Source: Methanothrix harundinacea
GTDB taxonomy: Archaea; Halobacteriota; Methanosarcinia; Methanotrichales; Methanotrichaceae
Reading direction: 5' to 3'
Assembly: GCA_002506535.1 (NCBI GenBank)
Contig: DAXT01000004.1
Location: forward strand, 75,381-139,380
Length of the DNA: 64,000 nt
Shown here: piece by piece, positions 40,007 through 46,919 of the stretch
Layout: every line of letters begins with the position of its first letter
Position numbering within the stretch: the stretch's first letter is position 1
Position numbers and translations under genes: made by a program
Notes under the pieces: model-generated
What the model was told of the DNA's origin: nothing
What the model saw: the letters and a program-made list of their open reading frames with translations, nothing else
Database searches by the model: none

Positions 40007-40834
40007 ATGAGCATCAAATCAAAATCTGCGCTGGCAAGCGTTTTGCTGGCGGCATTTTTGGTGGCCGCAGGGACCGCTGCAGCTCTATCGGTATCGGGGT
40101 CGACTACCGTCCTTCCCTTAGGCTCCCTCGCTGCCGAGGAGTTCAACGCCGCCCAGTCCGGGATCCAGGTCTCGGTCACCGGCGGAGGCTCCGGCGTCGG
40201 GATCAAGAACGTCGCCGCGGGGATCAGCGACGTAGCCATGGCCTCAAGGCACGTCAAGGACTCCGAGAAGGAGGCAAACCCCAATAAGGAGTTCGTCGAG
40301 CACCTGGTGGCATACGACGCCATCTGCATCGCCGTCAGCAAGGCTGTATACGACGCCGGCGTCACCGAGCTCACCCTGGACGATCTCCGCGCCATCTACA
40401 ACGGCGAGATCAAGAACTGGGCCCAGCTCGGAGGCGAGAACAAGGATATCTACGTCCTGGCAAGAGAGGTGGGGTCTGGGACGAGAGACACCTTCAACGA
40501 GATGGTGATGGGAAGCGACAAGGCCGAGACCCCCGGGGTCACCACCAACCACGGCAGCAACGCCGAGGTTAAGACCGCCCTCACCAGGAGCGACAAGGCC
40601 ATCGGATACCTGGGCCTCAACTACGTCCAGGACGGAGACCTGGGGGTCATCGCCTTAGATGGGGTTATACCCACGGATGAGACCGTCAGGGACGGATCCT
40701 ACCCCCTGGCTAGAGAGCTCTTCATGGTGACCTACGGCGAGCCGAGCGATGAGGCCTCCGCCTTCCTGGAGTTTGTAACAGGTGAAGAAGGACAGGCCCT
40801 CGCCCATGAGCTGGCGTTCGTCCCGATAAGGTAA
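40007..40834 (+). CDS. pstS: Phosphate-binding protein PstS, copy 2
   Basis: This 275-residue phosphate-binding protein is closely related to copy 1: VSGSTTVLPLGSLAAEEFN, TGGGSGVGIKNVAAG, then REVGSGTRDTFNEMVMG, TPGVTTNHGSNAEVKTALTRSDKAIGY. The signal peptide (residues 1 to about 26) lacks a lipobox cysteine, so unlike copy 1 it should be released or anchored only by its uncleaved segment. GGAGGGGGG lies 7 nt before the ATG at 40007. It shares its promoter element with copy 1, which suggests common control, presumably by phosphate limitation; the regulator is not identified. Confidence 0.9.
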   Translation: MSIKSKSALASVLLAAFLVAAGTAAALSVSGSTTVLPLGSLAAEEFNAAQSGIQVSVTGGGSGVGIKNVAAGISDVAMASRHVKDSEKEANPNKEFVEHLVAYDAICIAVSKAVYDAGVTELTLDDLRAIYNGEIKNWAQLGGENKDIYVLAREVGSGTRDTFNEMVMGSDKAETPGVTTNHGSNAEVKTALTRSDKAIGYLGLNYVQDGDLGVIALDGVIPTDETVRDGSYPLARELFMVTYGEPSDEASAFLEFVTGEEGQALAHELAFVPIR

Positions 40835-41034
40835 ACGAGGCTTAAAAAGATGATAGCCTGCCCGGGGCCGCCCCCTTTTGGCCCCGGGCCCTCCCTCTGA
40901 TGATATAATTTCTCGTTTTTATATATAATGATTTGAAATATGAGTGTTCAGCCCCCCAGCAAGGCAGAGAGGATACTTGATCTGTGAAGGGCTGAAGCCG
41001 ACTGCAGGGAAAGGTTTATTTTTATTGATAGGTG

Positions 41035-41904
41035 ATGAATAGGATGATGCGCCCGGAATCTCTCATGACTTTGGTGGTGGTCTTCATCTTCATGGGAGCC
41101 GCTTTGGTCCTAACCCTCATCAGCGGGGAAGATCTGGTCCCTCTCGACCGGTCCGGCGGGGAGGCTCCTGCGCTTTTAGTGGCAGGTTCCACCACCCTCC
41201 TCCCCTTCGCCGAGGCCTGCGCCGTAGAGTTCAATCAAGAAGAGAGGGATCTCGCCGTGAAGGTCTCCGGAGGGGGGACCGGTGCCGGGATCGATCTCTT
41301 GGAGGCGGGAGAGATAGATATAGCAATGGCATCGCGAAAGGTCGGCGAATTCGAGATGGAGAGGCTCGGCTACCGTCTCGAAGAGCACCCCATCGCCCTC
41401 GACGCCGTATCGATAGTCGTGAGCCGGCCGATCTTGGATGCCGGGATCACTGACCTCAGCCATGACCAGCTTTCGGCGATCTACAGCGGTGGCATATCCA
41501 ACTGGAAGGAGCTTGGCGGTCCGGATAGAGGGATCGTCGCCGTTTCGAGGTCGCCGGGGTCGGGGACCGGCGAGATCTTCAGCGAGAAGGTGACGACCCC
41601 CGGCGTCTCCGTCTACGTGGAGACGAGCGAGGATGTGGAGAGGTATGTGGCCGGAAGCGACAGGGCCATAGGATATCTCGGCCTAAACCTCGCCTCCGAC
41701 GATGATCTCGGGATCGTCGCCTACGAGGGGACCGTCCCATCGGCCGAGACGGTGAGGGATGGATCTTATCCCCTGGCCAGGACCCTCTACATGTACACCT
41801 GGGGCGAGCCCGACGAGGATGAGAGGGCTTATCTCGAATTCGTAACGGGAGAAAAGGGCCAGGCGATCGCTGAAAGCGTGGGGTTTGTGCCGATCTCGAC
41901 GTAG
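41035..41904 (+). CDS. pstS: Phosphate-binding protein PstS, copy 3 (membrane-anchored)
   Basis: This 289-residue protein is a more divergent PstS paralogue with an N-terminal transmembrane or signal segment (MTLVVVFIFMGAALVLTLI). The phosphate loop is VAGSTTLLPFAEACAVEFN and a SGGGTGAGIDLLEAG block follows. The late loop reads SPGSGTGEIF, where copies 1 and 2 have VGSGTRDTF: the arginine-aspartate pair that helps bind phosphate is missing, so ligand affinity or specificity may differ. Several start codons are possible (GTG 41032, ATG 41035, ATG 41044). It does not share the 35-bp promoter block; a TATATATAA element lies near 40920. Confidence 0.85.
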   Translation: MNRMMRPESLMTLVVVFIFMGAALVLTLISGEDLVPLDRSGGEAPALLVAGSTTLLPFAEACAVEFNQEERDLAVKVSGGGTGAGIDLLEAGEIDIAMASRKVGEFEMERLGYRLEEHPIALDAVSIVVSRPILDAGITDLSHDQLSAIYSGGISNWKELGGPDRGIVAVSRSPGSGTGEIFSEKVTTPGVSVYVETSEDVERYVAGSDRAIGYLGLNLASDDDLGIVAYEGTVPSAETVRDGSYPLARTLYMYTWGEPDEDERAYLEFVTGEKGQAIAESVGFVPIST

Positions 41905-41960
41905 CCTGGCCGTCGGTTCCCACCTTCTCTTGGACATTCTTCGATTTGGTGAGGCGGACT

Positions 41961-42224
41961 TCAGCACGCCTCCGCCCCGAGGGGACCGTACTTATCGAAG
42001 CTCTGAGCGAGGATCGTCCTGGTGGTGACGACGCCCTCCGTCCCCCGTATCATCTCGACTAACCCGTTGAGGTTTAAAAGGCCGTCCACCTGGACGTTGA
42101 GAAAGAAGTCAAAGTCCCCGAAGAGGAGGTATATCTTCTTTATCCCTGCCAGGGATTTCAGGGTTCTGTGGATCCTCCTCTCGTGGCCTGGAACGATCTT
42201 AACCATGATTATGCCGTCGACCAT
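41961..42224 (-). CDS. Stand-alone Lrp/AsnC ligand-binding (RAM) domain protein
   Basis: This 87-residue protein corresponds to the regulation-of-amino-acid-metabolism domain alone (VDGIIMVKIVPGHERRIHRTLK, GDFDFFLNVQVDGL, GTEGVVTTRTILAQSF), without the DNA-binding helix-turn-helix of full Lrp regulators. Such stand-alone RAM proteins form rings and can modulate full-length Lrp-type regulators. AGAGGTTG is placed 8 nt before the ATG at 42224. It lies between pstS copy 3 and pstC; whether it regulates either is unknown. Confidence 0.85.
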   Translation of the reverse strand: MVDGIIMVKIVPGHERRIHRTLKSLAGIKKIYLLFGDFDFFLNVQVDGLLNLNGLVEMIRGTEGVVTTRTILAQSFDKYGPLGAEAC

Positions 42225-42416
42225 TTTTATCAACCTCTAGAAGACCGGACGAGAGGAACATATCTAAACATTGCACAAATAAAATAAATAGCCCCGATTA
42301 TTTCATTTACCGCCAATTTTCTATATAGATAGAGGCCGAGCCCATCATAACGTGCCCTTCATACCGTCGATTCTGAACTCGGGACCGTAACCCAGGTGTT
42401 CTGATGAATCTAAATA

Positions 42417-42447
42417 GAATATTTTCTAGAATATTCACTATATATTA
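42417..42447 (+). promoter_or_regulatory. Palindromic operator and TATA box before pstC
   Basis: A perfect inverted repeat GAATATT-N6-AATATTC (42417-42436) directly adjoins CTATATATTA (42438-42447), a probable TATA box about 45 nt before the pstC start (42492). A second TATA-like TTATATCA at about 42463-42470 would give a leaderless message. A dimeric repressor or activator at the palindrome is inferred. Confidence 0.5.
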
Positions 42448-42491
42448 AATATGGACAACTGCCTTATATCATGTGACGGACCAAAACTCTC

Positions 42492-43406
42492 ATGGACTCT
42501 CCGAAGAGCGGAAGCCGCCTGAATCGTCGGATTCGTGAGGCTTTCATCGAGTCGTCCCTCTTCTTCGCCGCCGTCACCTCGATCCTGGTGATGGTCCTGA
42601 TCTTCTATTTTCTGATCCGGGAGAGCCGCGTCGCCTTCCTGGAGGTGGGGGTGATCGACCTCCTCTTCGGTATGAAGTGGCACTCCGCCGGGGACATCTT
42701 CGGGATGACCCCCATCATCGTCGGCTCCGTCATGGTCACCCTCCTCGCCCTCTTGATAAACATCTTCGTAGGGGTTCCCCTGGGGATCTACCTGGCGGAG
42801 CTGGCGGGGCCCCGGTCCCGCTCGATCCTGAAGCCGTCGATAGAGCTTTTGGCAGGGGTCCCCTCCATAGTATACGGCTTCCTGGGGGTTCTGATCCTCG
42901 TCTCCTTCCTGGAGAGGAGCTTCGATATGCTGACAGGAAGGTCGATCCTGGCGGCGTCGATCCTCCTGGGGATCATGTTCATACCGGCGCTGACGACGAT
43001 ATGCGAGGACGCCCTCAGGGCCGTCCCCAAGGAGTTCAAGGAGGGGTCCCTCGCCCTCGGCGCCACCCAGTGGCAGACGGTCCGGTGGGTCAGCCTTCCC
43101 GCCGCCTCCTCGGGGATCATCGCCGCCGTCGTCCTCAACGTCGGAAACATCATCGGCGAGACGATGGCCGCCCTTCTGGTGGTGGGGAACGTCGCGAGGC
43201 TCCCTTCGCCGGTCTTTGACGCCTTCTCCCCCGGCGCCATATTCACCTCCGTCATCGCCGGGGAGATGGGGGAGGTAGCCCACGGCTCTCTCCACTACCA
43301 CTCCCTCTTCGCCGTGGGGTTCGTCCTCCTTTTGATCGTCACCGTCCTCAACATCTCGGCGGACCTGGCGAGGGCGGCCATCAAGAGGAAGTTTGGAGGA
43401 TACTGA
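42492..43406 (+). CDS. pstC: Phosphate ABC transporter permease PstC
   Basis: This 304-residue integral membrane permease has six predicted helices and the PstC motifs: the first periplasmic loop with KWHSAGDIFGMTPIIVGSVMVT, the EAA-like loop of the inner-membrane coupling region (CEDALRAVPKEFKEGSLALGATQWQTV) and GNIIGETMAALLVVGN. It should pair with PstA, PstB and a PstS to import phosphate. None of pstA, pstB or phoU follows; the next gene is convergent. The transporter is therefore either completed from another locus or this copy is non-functional. The gene is otherwise intact. Confidence 0.9.
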   Translation: MDSPKSGSRLNRRIREAFIESSLFFAAVTSILVMVLIFYFLIRESRVAFLEVGVIDLLFGMKWHSAGDIFGMTPIIVGSVMVTLLALLINIFVGVPLGIYLAELAGPRSRSILKPSIELLAGVPSIVYGFLGVLILVSFLERSFDMLTGRSILAASILLGIMFIPALTTICEDALRAVPKEFKEGSLALGATQWQTVRWVSLPAASSGIIAAVVLNVGNIIGETMAALLVVGNVARLPSPVFDAFSPGAIFTSVIAGEMGEVAHGSLHYHSLFAVGFVLLLIVTVLNISADLARAAIKRKFGGY

Positions 43407-43595
43407 AGGTAGGCGTATTCCTTCCCTCATCGATACCTCATCGATATATTGATACGGCGTCGTCGATCGGTTAAAAGAGAAATCGATATCTGGGCATCCC
43501 CCGCGGCAAGTCGTATCGGATCCGTACCCAGATCAAGGGCCAAGCCGCAGGCTCTGAGAATCCGATCTTCCCGATCGACCGACGGGCTATGAAGC

Positions 43596-44009
43596 TCAAC
43601 TTATGACCACCGGATTCTCCTCTTCGCCGGTCCCAGCAGACGGCTCCGTCTCCTCGCCCTCCGCCTCCTCGGCTTGCGGCTCCTCCGCCGTCTTATGGAC
43701 CCTGCCCAGGACCCTATCGATCGGCAGGATGAAGGCTATCCCCCTCCCCGGCTCGTTAAGCTTTCCGGCCTTTACCACCGCCTCGATGACGCTATCGGCC
43801 TGCGAGGAAGAGACGACGGTGAAGACCACCTCCTTCTCCGGCTCGATCATGATGTTCAGGAGCTTCTGCTGCTCATGGACGCCCACACCCCTCCCGAAGA
43901 GGATCGTTCCTCCTTCTGCGCCGGCGTCCTTGGAGGCGCAGAGGACCTCATCACCCCATCCCTTCTTGACGATGGTGACGATCAGGGACATATCGGTCTC
44001 GCACTTCAT
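43596..44009 (-). CDS. PII-like (GlnB family) regulatory protein
   Basis: This 137-residue protein has a PII/GlnB-type fold over the first 110 or so residues. It has SLIVTIVKKGWGDEVLCASKDAGAEGGTILFGRG, the VVFTVVSSSQADSVIEAVVKAG stretch and GIAFILPIDRV near the end of the domain, followed by a Glu-rich tail. The sequence belongs to the PII-like branch that accompanies membrane proteins, not to classical GlnK: it lacks the AmtB-linked context and the T-loop tyrosine pattern. Its start overlaps the stop of the upstream DUF1538 gene by 1 nt (TAATG). A role in controlling the DUF1538 proteins is inferred from this coupling. Confidence 0.75.
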   Translation of the reverse strand: MKCETDMSLIVTIVKKGWGDEVLCASKDAGAEGGTILFGRGVGVHEQQKLLNIMIEPEKEVVFTVVSSSQADSVIEAVVKAGKLNEPGRGIAFILPIDRVLGRVHKTAEEPQAEEAEGEETEPSAGTGEEENPVVIS

Positions 44010-44734
44010 TATTCACCACCTCTTTTCAATCGGATAATTACCCCCAGGGACATGACGAAGATTATCGGCGCCAGGGCGATGAGGGCTATCAGGCCGAAGC
44101 CGTCTATCAGGGGATCTCTCCCCTCTATCATCGAAGCCGCCCCCACGGCGACGGACATCAGGAAGGTGACGGCCATCGGCCCAGTGGCGACCCCTCCCGC
44201 ATCGAAGGATATCCCTATGAAATCCCTGTCGGTTACGAAGAGGAGGAAGATGGCCAGGGCGTATCCGGGGATTATTATGTGCATGAGAGGTATCCCGTAG
44301 GATATCCTGGCCATCCCGACCCCCACCAGGACCGCGACCCCTATGGAGAGGGTATAGAGCATCAGCTGAGACTTTATATAGCCTGTCGATGCCTTCTCCA
44401 CCTGATAGCAGAGGATCCGCACCGCCGGCTCTGCATAAGTCGCCAGAAATCCGAGGAGTATTCCCAGGGATATCAGCATCCACTTCTCTTCAAAGCTCCC
44501 AAAGAACCTCCCTATCTCCTGTCCCGCGGGGAGAAACCCTACGAAGACCCCCGCGAGGAAGAGGACGAGGCCGACGGCCGTCAGCGCCATCCCGGCGAGG
44601 AGCCTCACGACGTACTTATTCGGATAGCGCAGATAGGCGGCCTGGAATATGAGGAAGAAGATCACCAGGGGTATTATCGCCTGGACGACGTCGATGATGG
44701 CATGTCTCACCGATTCCACTATGGTGGCGATCAA
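44009..44734 (-). CDS. DUF1538 membrane protein (second of pair)
   Basis: This 241-residue integral membrane protein has about seven helices and the DUF1538 core: YAEPAVRILCYQVEKAS in a central loop, then GISFDAGGVATGPMAVTFL-type sequence (a conserved Ser-Phe-Asp-x-Gly-Gly-Val-x-Thr-Gly-Pro signature). It is translationally coupled at both ends, overlapping the upstream DUF1538 gene by 4 nt and the PII-like gene by 1 nt. The acidic residue and GG-x-TGP motif probably lie within the membrane and suggest transport of an ion or small molecule, but no substrate is known for the family. Confidence 0.8.
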   Translation of the reverse strand: MIATIVESVRHAIIDVVQAIIPLVIFFLIFQAAYLRYPNKYVVRLLAGMALTAVGLVLFLAGVFVGFLPAGQEIGRFFGSFEEKWMLISLGILLGFLATYAEPAVRILCYQVEKASTGYIKSQLMLYTLSIGVAVLVGVGMARISYGIPLMHIIIPGYALAIFLLFVTDRDFIGISFDAGGVATGPMAVTFLMSVAVGAASMIEGRDPLIDGFGLIALIALAPIIFVMSLGVIIRLKRGGE

Positions 44735-45426
44735 TTGAGAAGCACCCCCAGGAGCATGACCCCCAGGATGGGGCCGATGGAGGCGAAGCCGATGAGGCCG
44801 AAGCCGTCGGCGAGGGGGGACCTTCCGGCCATCACCGTCGAGACCCCGATCCCCAGAGCCAAGATTACGGGGACGGTCATGGGGCCGGTGGTCACGCCGC
44901 CCGAATCGAAGGATATGGCCAGGAACTCCGGCGGCGTGAAGAAGGAGAGGAGGATGACGAGAAGGTAGCTTGCTGCATAGAGGTATTTTATGGGAACGTT
45001 GTATATTATCCGCAGCATCGATAAGACCATAAATATCCCGACCCCGAAGGCTACGGCAAAGAGGAGGGCGTTCCTGGATATGGCGTCGGTGGATACGGAA
45101 TTTATGACGCTCGTCAGGACCCTCACGTCAGGCTCGGCGACGGTGACGAGGAAGGATATGGCGAAGGTGACGGCGACGAGAAAGAGGATCGATCCGCGTT
45201 TCGGTAGCTCGCCACCTATCGCCTCTCCGATGGGAAGCATCCCCAGCTTCACCCCCATGAGAAAGAAAGAGAAGCCGATGGCCACCATCAGGGCGCCGAG
45301 GACGAAGGTCGCTATCCTCTCCGGGGGGGATCCGATGAGGAGGATCTGTATCAGAAGGACTATGAAGGTGATCGGGGCTATCGACTGGACCGTCTCCTTC
45401 AGGGCGTCTTTGAACTGATCTCTCAT
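44731..45426 (-). CDS. DUF1538 membrane protein (first of pair)
   Basis: This 231-residue paralogue of the next gene has the same layout: VAEPDVRVLTSVINSVS in the central loop and AISFDSGGVTTGPMTVPVIL near the C terminus. Two homologous halves, each with the GG-(V)-TTGP motif, imply a heterodimer resembling inverted or duplicated transporters. It is the first gene of a three-gene operon DUF1538-DUF1538-PII, with a probable promoter in the GATATATCAAA-type sequence near 45487-45497. The substrate is unknown. Confidence 0.8.
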   Translation of the reverse strand: MRDQFKDALKETVQSIAPITFIVLLIQILLIGSPPERIATFVLGALMVAIGFSFFLMGVKLGMLPIGEAIGGELPKRGSILFLVAVTFAISFLVTVAEPDVRVLTSVINSVSTDAISRNALLFAVAFGVGIFMVLSMLRIIYNVPIKYLYAASYLLVILLSFFTPPEFLAISFDSGGVTTGPMTVPVILALGIGVSTVMAGRSPLADGFGLIGFASIGPILGVMLLGVLLN

Positions 45427-46044
45427 GGCTTTATACCCCCGCTCCGGCTCACCGGCTCTATTTTCTCCCCTTTTCTCTCATCCTTTGATATATCAAACTA
45501 TCCGGCTTCGATGATCCGACAATGGCCAAAAGAGGTCAACTGCCGCCTATTTATCTCCATATTGTCCCCGCCATCCCCCCACCGGCATGATGCGGCGGTT
45601 CGGGTCGGAGGGGTACGCCAGAGAATACTTTCGCCCCGCGAGCCTCGACCTTTTGTAGGACGGAGGAGATGGTGTAGGATGGAAGGCCGCGGTCCCCCAG
45701 GCGGCGGCCTCCCGTTGCCATGATCGGTACGAGGCCGGGAGAGGGCCCGACAAATCCCCCTTCATTTCCCTCTCCCGGAATACTCCCTTTCTTCCATCCA
45801 GTCTAAAAGCCGGTACGTCTCCTGATATCTCATATCGACCCGCTCTCCGCCTTCTATCCGATATTCCGACCTCCGTTACTTCTGCCCCGCGGGGACGGTT
45901 CCGATATAAGGCCGACTCCAATATGCGCCGTTGTTAGGGCCAACCCTCCTGATATGGAGGCCGGGGGGAGGCGGTCGGATATCGGGATTTGATGAAGTGA
46001 GATGAAGAAGAAGAAGAAGGCAAAGAAGGAGGCGGTGAAGCTCT
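45427..46044. other. Gene-poor spacer with possible decayed reading frames
   Basis: This 618-nt region lies between the DUF1538 operon and a small membrane gene. No intact gene is convincing. On the minus strand two short in-register stretches with GC-rich third positions (45762-45833, starting ATG-AGA-TAT, and 45551-45721, starting ATG-GCA-ACG) read like fragments of one gene in different frames. They may be the remains of a broken protein gene. This is weak evidence. Confidence 0.3.
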
Positions 46045-46311
46045 ATGGTGGCGGTGGAGATCGACGGAGGGGCGCTGATGGTGGCTGCGGCGGGAGCGAT
46101 GGCCAGCGCCCTGGCGACCCTCATCTTCTGCTACCTAGCCTTCAGGGTCTCCCTCGAGGCGAGGCTGAAGGATCTGGAGCACCAGGTGGAGATCCTCTCT
46201 GACCTGGAGGAGGTCCTCATCGCCCAGGAGGAGAGGATAAGGGTCCTGGAGATGGAGGCGGCCTGGGCGGAGGCGGCGGTCGGGAGGGCGGCAGAGACGG
46301 ACGAAGGGTGA
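46045..46311 (+). CDS. Small membrane-anchored coiled-coil protein
   Basis: This 88-residue protein has one hydrophobic segment near the N terminus (about residues 10-31, ALMVAAAGAMASALATLIFCYLAF) and then a charged helical region (SLEARLKDLEHQVEILSDLEEVLIAQEERIRVLEMEAAW) with clear heptad spacing, predicting a coiled coil facing the cytoplasm. GGCGGTGAAG lies before the ATG at 46045. No family is recognised. It could be a scaffold or an accessory subunit. It is convergent with the LOG-like gene. Confidence 0.6.
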   Translation: MVAVEIDGGALMVAAAGAMASALATLIFCYLAFRVSLEARLKDLEHQVEILSDLEEVLIAQEERIRVLEMEAAWAEAAVGRAAETDEG

Positions 46312-46418
46312 ACGAATATCTCAGAGACGCGACTTTCGCCCCTTCGCCCCCATTTCGCCCCTATATCTTGCGGCCCTCATACCCCCCCGCTCCCTTCAGC
46401 CCCGCCTCCGCCTGACCG

Positions 46419-46868
46419 TCATCCTCCTTTCCCACCTTTCGCCTCCACGATCTCCATCGCCTCCTCGAGGCTCTCGGCCTTTATCATCCCCTCGACGTTC
46501 CAGTCCCCGAGGTCGACGACGGTCTTATCCATCTTCAGGGCGAGGGCGATCTCCGAGAGGGTGCCGTAGAGGCCGGGGAGGGCGATGACGACGTCGGCGG
46601 ACCGCACGACGATGGCGTTTCTCCCGTGGCCCATCCCGGTCCCGATGGCGACGGTGACGTAGGGGTTTGCCGCCTCCTTCTCTCCGGGGAGGATCCCGAC
46701 GGCTACGCCTCCAGCCTCCTTAGCCCCCCTGCTCGCCGCCTCCATCACCCCGCCCAGGCCCCCGGTGATCAGGACGTGGCCTCCTTGCGCTATCCTTCTT
46801 CCCAGCTCTCTTGCGAGGCTGCACCTCTTCTCCTCGTAATCTCCTGCTCCTACCACCGCCACCTGCAA
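46419..46868 (-). CDS. LOG-like Rossmann-fold protein (TIGR00725 family)
   Basis: This 149-residue protein is of the SLOG/LOG superfamily. It has VAVVGAGDYEEKRCSLARELG at the N terminus, GGHVLITGGLGGVMEAASRGAKEAGG (the GGxxGxM-E motif) and ADVVIALPGLYGTLSEIALAL (the PGxxGT-x-E motif). Related proteins bind nucleotides or release cytokinin-type bases from AMP adducts; small archaeal members are uncharacterised. It is divergent from the Lhr helicase, with only 51 nt between the two starts, so the promoters overlap. Confidence 0.8.
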   Translation of the reverse strand: MQVAVVGAGDYEEKRCSLARELGRRIAQGGHVLITGGLGGVMEAASRGAKEAGGVAVGILPGEKEAANPYVTVAIGTGMGHGRNAIVVRSADVVIALPGLYGTLSEIALALKMDKTVVDLGDWNVEGMIKAESLEEAMEIVEAKGGKGG

Positions 46869-46919
46869 AAGATCTCCTCCACGCGAGACTATTATTATCC
46901 CCCGGAGAACTTATGGTTT

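Noticed and set aside
45551..45721. A 56-codon minus-strand frame with GC-rich third positions
   Set aside because: No ribosome site, no recognised family, and a stop upstream; at best a gene fragment, so it is mentioned only in the spacer entry.
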